A DNA stretch of 6,770 nt from assembly GCA_023387585.1 (NCBI GenBank), contig JAEWHZ010000260.1, positions 1 through 6,770 of the forward strand. The letters are read 5' to 3'. The notes under the pieces are model-generated. The model searched no databases. It was not told the DNA's origin and saw only the letters and a program-made list of their open reading frames with translations. The first letter of the stretch is position 1. Every line of letters begins with the position of its first letter. The DNA comes from Pseudomonadota bacterium. GTDB taxonomy: Bacteria > Pseudomonadota > Alphaproteobacteria > Rhizobiales > Devosiaceae. A program made the translations under genes and the position numbers. Positions 5,061-6,770 of this stretch are shown here, piece after piece.

Positions 5061-6098
5061 ATGGTGCAGCTGAGTAATTCGGGGGCAAAGTTGGACGGGG
5101 CACCTGCCTCTGCCTTGCGCATCGGCGCCCATCGGCTCGGCTGCAATGCCCTGCTGGCGCCGATGGCCGGCATCACCGACGGTCCGCTCCGGCGCATCGC
5201 CGCGCGCTTCGGCGCCGGCATGGTGGTCAGCGAGATGATCGCCTCGGCCGGGCTCGCGACCGGCCAGGAGATGATGGTCCGCAAGCTCGAGCGCTCGGGC
5301 GAATTGCCGCACATGGTCCAGCTCGCCGGCTGCGAGCCGCGCTGGATGGAGGCGGGCGCAAGGCTGGCGGTCGAGGCCGGCGCCGACATTCTCGACATCA
5401 ATTTCGGCTGCCCCGCCAAGCGCGTCACCAACGGGCTCGCCGGCTCCGCGCTGATGCGCGAGCCCGAGCAGGCGCTGCGCATCGTCGAGGCGGTGCTCGG
5501 CGCCGCCGGCGGCCGCCCGGTCACGGTGAAGATGCGGCTCGGCTGGGACGATGACAGCCTCAATGCCCCCGACATCGCCGTCCGCGCCGTCGCCGCCGGC
5601 GTGTCCATGATCACCGTTCATGGCCGCACCCGCCAGCAATTCTACAAGGGGTCCGCCCGCTGGGATGCGGTGCGCGAAGTGGTAGAGGCGGTGGCTGTCC
5701 CCGTGGTCGTCAATGGCGACATCACCGATATCGAAGCCGCCCGCACCGCGCTGTCCCGCTCCGGCGCCGCCGCCGTGATGGTCGGGCGCGGGGCGCAGGG
5801 AAAGCCGTGGATCGTCGGGCAGATCGGCGATGCGCTCGCCGGCCGCCCCGTGCGCTCCGCCCCGGGCGGCGCCGCGCTGGCCGATCTGGTCGCCGAGCAT
5901 TACGAGGCGATGCTTGTAACTTACGGCATCGATATCGGCCTGCGCGTGGCGCGCAAGCATCTGGGCTGGTACGCCGACGCCCTTCCGACCCCGCTGGAAA
6001 AGCCGCGCCGCCGCCTGCTGGTCGAAAGCCAGGACCCCGGCGAAGTTCTCGCTGCCATTCCCGGCGTTTTCGCCGATGCGCTGGTGCTCGCCGCATGA
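5061..6098 (+). CDS. dusB: tRNA-dihydrouridine synthase DusB (NifR3 family)
   Basis: An FMN enzyme that reduces specific uridines in the tRNA D-loop with NADPH; cytoplasmic. The 345-residue protein has a TIM barrel with APMAGITD (33-40, FMN binding), the catalytic cysteine C117 in NFGCPAKRV, KMRLGW (157-162), the HGRTR motif (187-191), NGDI (218-221) and GRGAQGKPW (242-250, FMN phosphate binding), followed by the helical tRNA-binding domain. The order of motifs and length fit DusB; in alphaproteobacteria this gene was long called nifR3 because it leads the ntrB-ntrC operon. The ATG at 5061 is the first in frame but has only a weak CAGG before it. A TTG at 5091, preceded by GGGGG at five-base spacing, would give a 335-residue protein starting nearer the conserved ALRIG region, so the start is uncertain. 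Its TGA overlaps the ntrB ATG by four bases. Confidence 0.95.
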   Translation: MVQLSNSGAKLDGAPASALRIGAHRLGCNALLAPMAGITDGPLRRIAARFGAGMVVSEMIASAGLATGQEMMVRKLERSGELPHMVQLAGCEPRWMEAGARLAVEAGADILDINFGCPAKRVTNGLAGSALMREPEQALRIVEAVLGAAGGRPVTVKMRLGWDDDSLNAPDIAVRAVAAGVSMITVHGRTRQQFYKGSARWDAVREVVEAVAVPVVVNGDITDIEAARTALSRSGAAAVMVGRGAQGKPWIVGQIGDALAGRPVRSAPGGAALADLVAEHYEAMLVTYGIDIGLRVARKHLGWYADALPTPLEKPRRRLLVESQDPGEVLAAIPGVFADALVLAA

Positions 6099-6770
6099 GC
6101 GCCGCCGCCGAGCCCGTCGCCACCATGGCCGTGTTGCAGGCCCTGCCGCAGCCGATCATCGTCTGCGCCGAGGACCGCGCCATCGTCTTCGTCAACTATG
6201 CCGCCGAAAGCTTCTTCGGTGCCTCGCTCAGCGTTTTGGTGCGCCAGCGGCTCGACGACCTCATCGCCTTCGGCTCGCCGATCATCGCCCTTGTCGAGAG
6301 CGTGGTCGCCCGCCGCGCGCCGATGACCGAATACCGCGTGCGCATCGGTTCGTCGCGCTTCGGCGATGAGCGCGTCGCCGATGTCTTCGCCAGCCCGATC
6401 TCGGAGACCGACGGCCGGGTGGCCGTGCTGATCCAGGAACGGACCATGGCCGACAAGATCGACCGCCAGATGGTGTCGCGCGGCGCCGCCCGCTCCGTCA
6501 CCGGCCTCGCCGCCATGCTGGCGCACGAGATCAAGAACCCGCTTTCCGGCATTCGCGGCGCCGCCCAGTTGCTGGAAACCTCGGTGCCGCCCGACGAGGT
6601 GCCGCTAGCCCGCCTGATCCGCGACGAGACCGACCGCATCGTTGATCTGATCGACCGCGTCGAGGTGTTCGGCGACGACCGCCCGCTGGAGCGCGAGCCG
6701 ATCAACATCCACGTCATCCTCGACCGCGTAAAGCTGCTGGCCCGCAACGGCGTCGCGCGCCACATCGGCT
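6095..6770 (+). CDS. ntrB: Nitrogen regulation sensor histidine kinase NtrB, 3' truncated by window edge
   Basis: NtrB is the cytoplasmic, PII-controlled kinase/phosphatase that sets phosphorylation of NtrC and so nitrogen-assimilation gene expression. The window holds 225 complete codons of an open frame; full-length alphaproteobacterial NtrB is around 370-390 residues, so the ATPase domain is mostly outside. Residues about 10-115 form a PAS-like sensor domain (QPIIVCAEDRAIVFVNYAAESFF region), without a membrane segment. The H-box is AHEIKNPLSGIRGAAQLLE at 143-161, with phospho-acceptor H144 (codon 6524-6526). HEIKNPLSG is characteristic of NtrB-class kinases, and position behind dusB supports the call over other PAS kinases. 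The ATG overlaps the dusB stop (ATGA, 6095-6098) and has no own Shine-Dalgarno, so translation is likely coupled; an internal ATG at 6125 is an unlikely alternative. ntrC is expected next, beyond the window. Confidence 0.92.
   Translation, partial: MSAAAEPVATMAVLQALPQPIIVCAEDRAIVFVNYAAESFFGASLSVLVRQRLDDLIAFGSPIIALVESVVARRAPMTEYRVRIGSSRFGDERVADVFASPISETDGRVAVLIQERTMADKIDRQMVSRGAARSVTGLAAMLAHEIKNPLSGIRGAAQLLETSVPPDEVPLARLIRDETDRIVDLIDRVEVFGDDRPLEREPINIHVILDRVKLLARNGVARHIG

Noticed and set aside
5041..5073. Ten-codon leader ORF (ATG at 5041, TGA at 5071) overlapping the dusB start
   Set aside because: It has no Shine-Dalgarno, overlaps the candidate -10 box so it would not be transcribed from that promoter, and has no run of regulatory codons typical of attenuator peptides.
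5052..5960. 302-codon minus-strand open frame opposite dusB
   Set aside because: Antisense shadow of a strongly supported gene; His/Gly/Ala/Asp-rich product with no family match recognised.

Overview
This window looks like chromosomal, high-GC DNA from an alphaproteobacterium, most likely of the order Hyphomicrobiales (Rhizobiales). The evidence is gene content and order (lpd / lipA / COQ10-like / pncC / ispDF / dusB / ntrB), the fused IspD-IspF enzyme, NtrB directly behind DusB (the nifR3-ntrB arrangement), and promoter-like sites resembling the alphaproteobacterial CTTGAC-N17-CTATAT pattern. The genus cannot be fixed by reading alone. Nearly every base is coding: eight protein genes, two of them cut by the window edges. 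No tRNA, rRNA, insertion sequence, CRISPR array or phage gene was seen, and no gene-free stretch exceeds about 130 bases.

Left block, plus strand (1-3192). The C-terminal half of dihydrolipoamide dehydrogenase (E3, shared by 2-oxoacid dehydrogenase complexes) is followed after 34 bases by a Gfo/Idh/MocA-family NAD(P)-dependent oxidoreductase of unknown substrate. A 73-base gap then holds a good promoter candidate and leads into lipA (lipoyl synthase, TTG start). LipA overlaps by four bases a small COQ10/RatA-type START-domain gene. Lpd and LipA belong together functionally: LipA makes the lipoyl cofactor that Lpd reoxidises. The oxidoreductase between them has no obvious link to lipoate.

Middle block, minus strand (3207-4933). 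ispDF encodes a bifunctional enzyme for two non-consecutive steps of the MEP isoprenoid pathway. It is followed two bases downstream by pncC, a stand-alone CinA C-terminal-type NMN amidohydrolase. This pair converges on the COQ10-like gene with only 14 bases between stop codons and no visible terminator.

Right block, plus strand (5061-6770). A 127-base divergent spacer separates ispDF from dusB (tRNA dihydrouridine synthase), whose stop codon overlaps the start of ntrB (nitrogen-regulation sensor kinase, cut off by the window end after its phospho-acceptor histidine). ntrC would be expected next.

The window is essentially a housekeeping region, and I found no convincing undescribed system. 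The points worth a second look are modest: the out-of-place oxidoreductase, a palindrome centred on the predicted lipA -35 box, an ambiguous dusB start, a 12-bp tandem duplication at the pncC N-terminus, and the tight lipA/COQ10-like and dusB/ntrB couplings.
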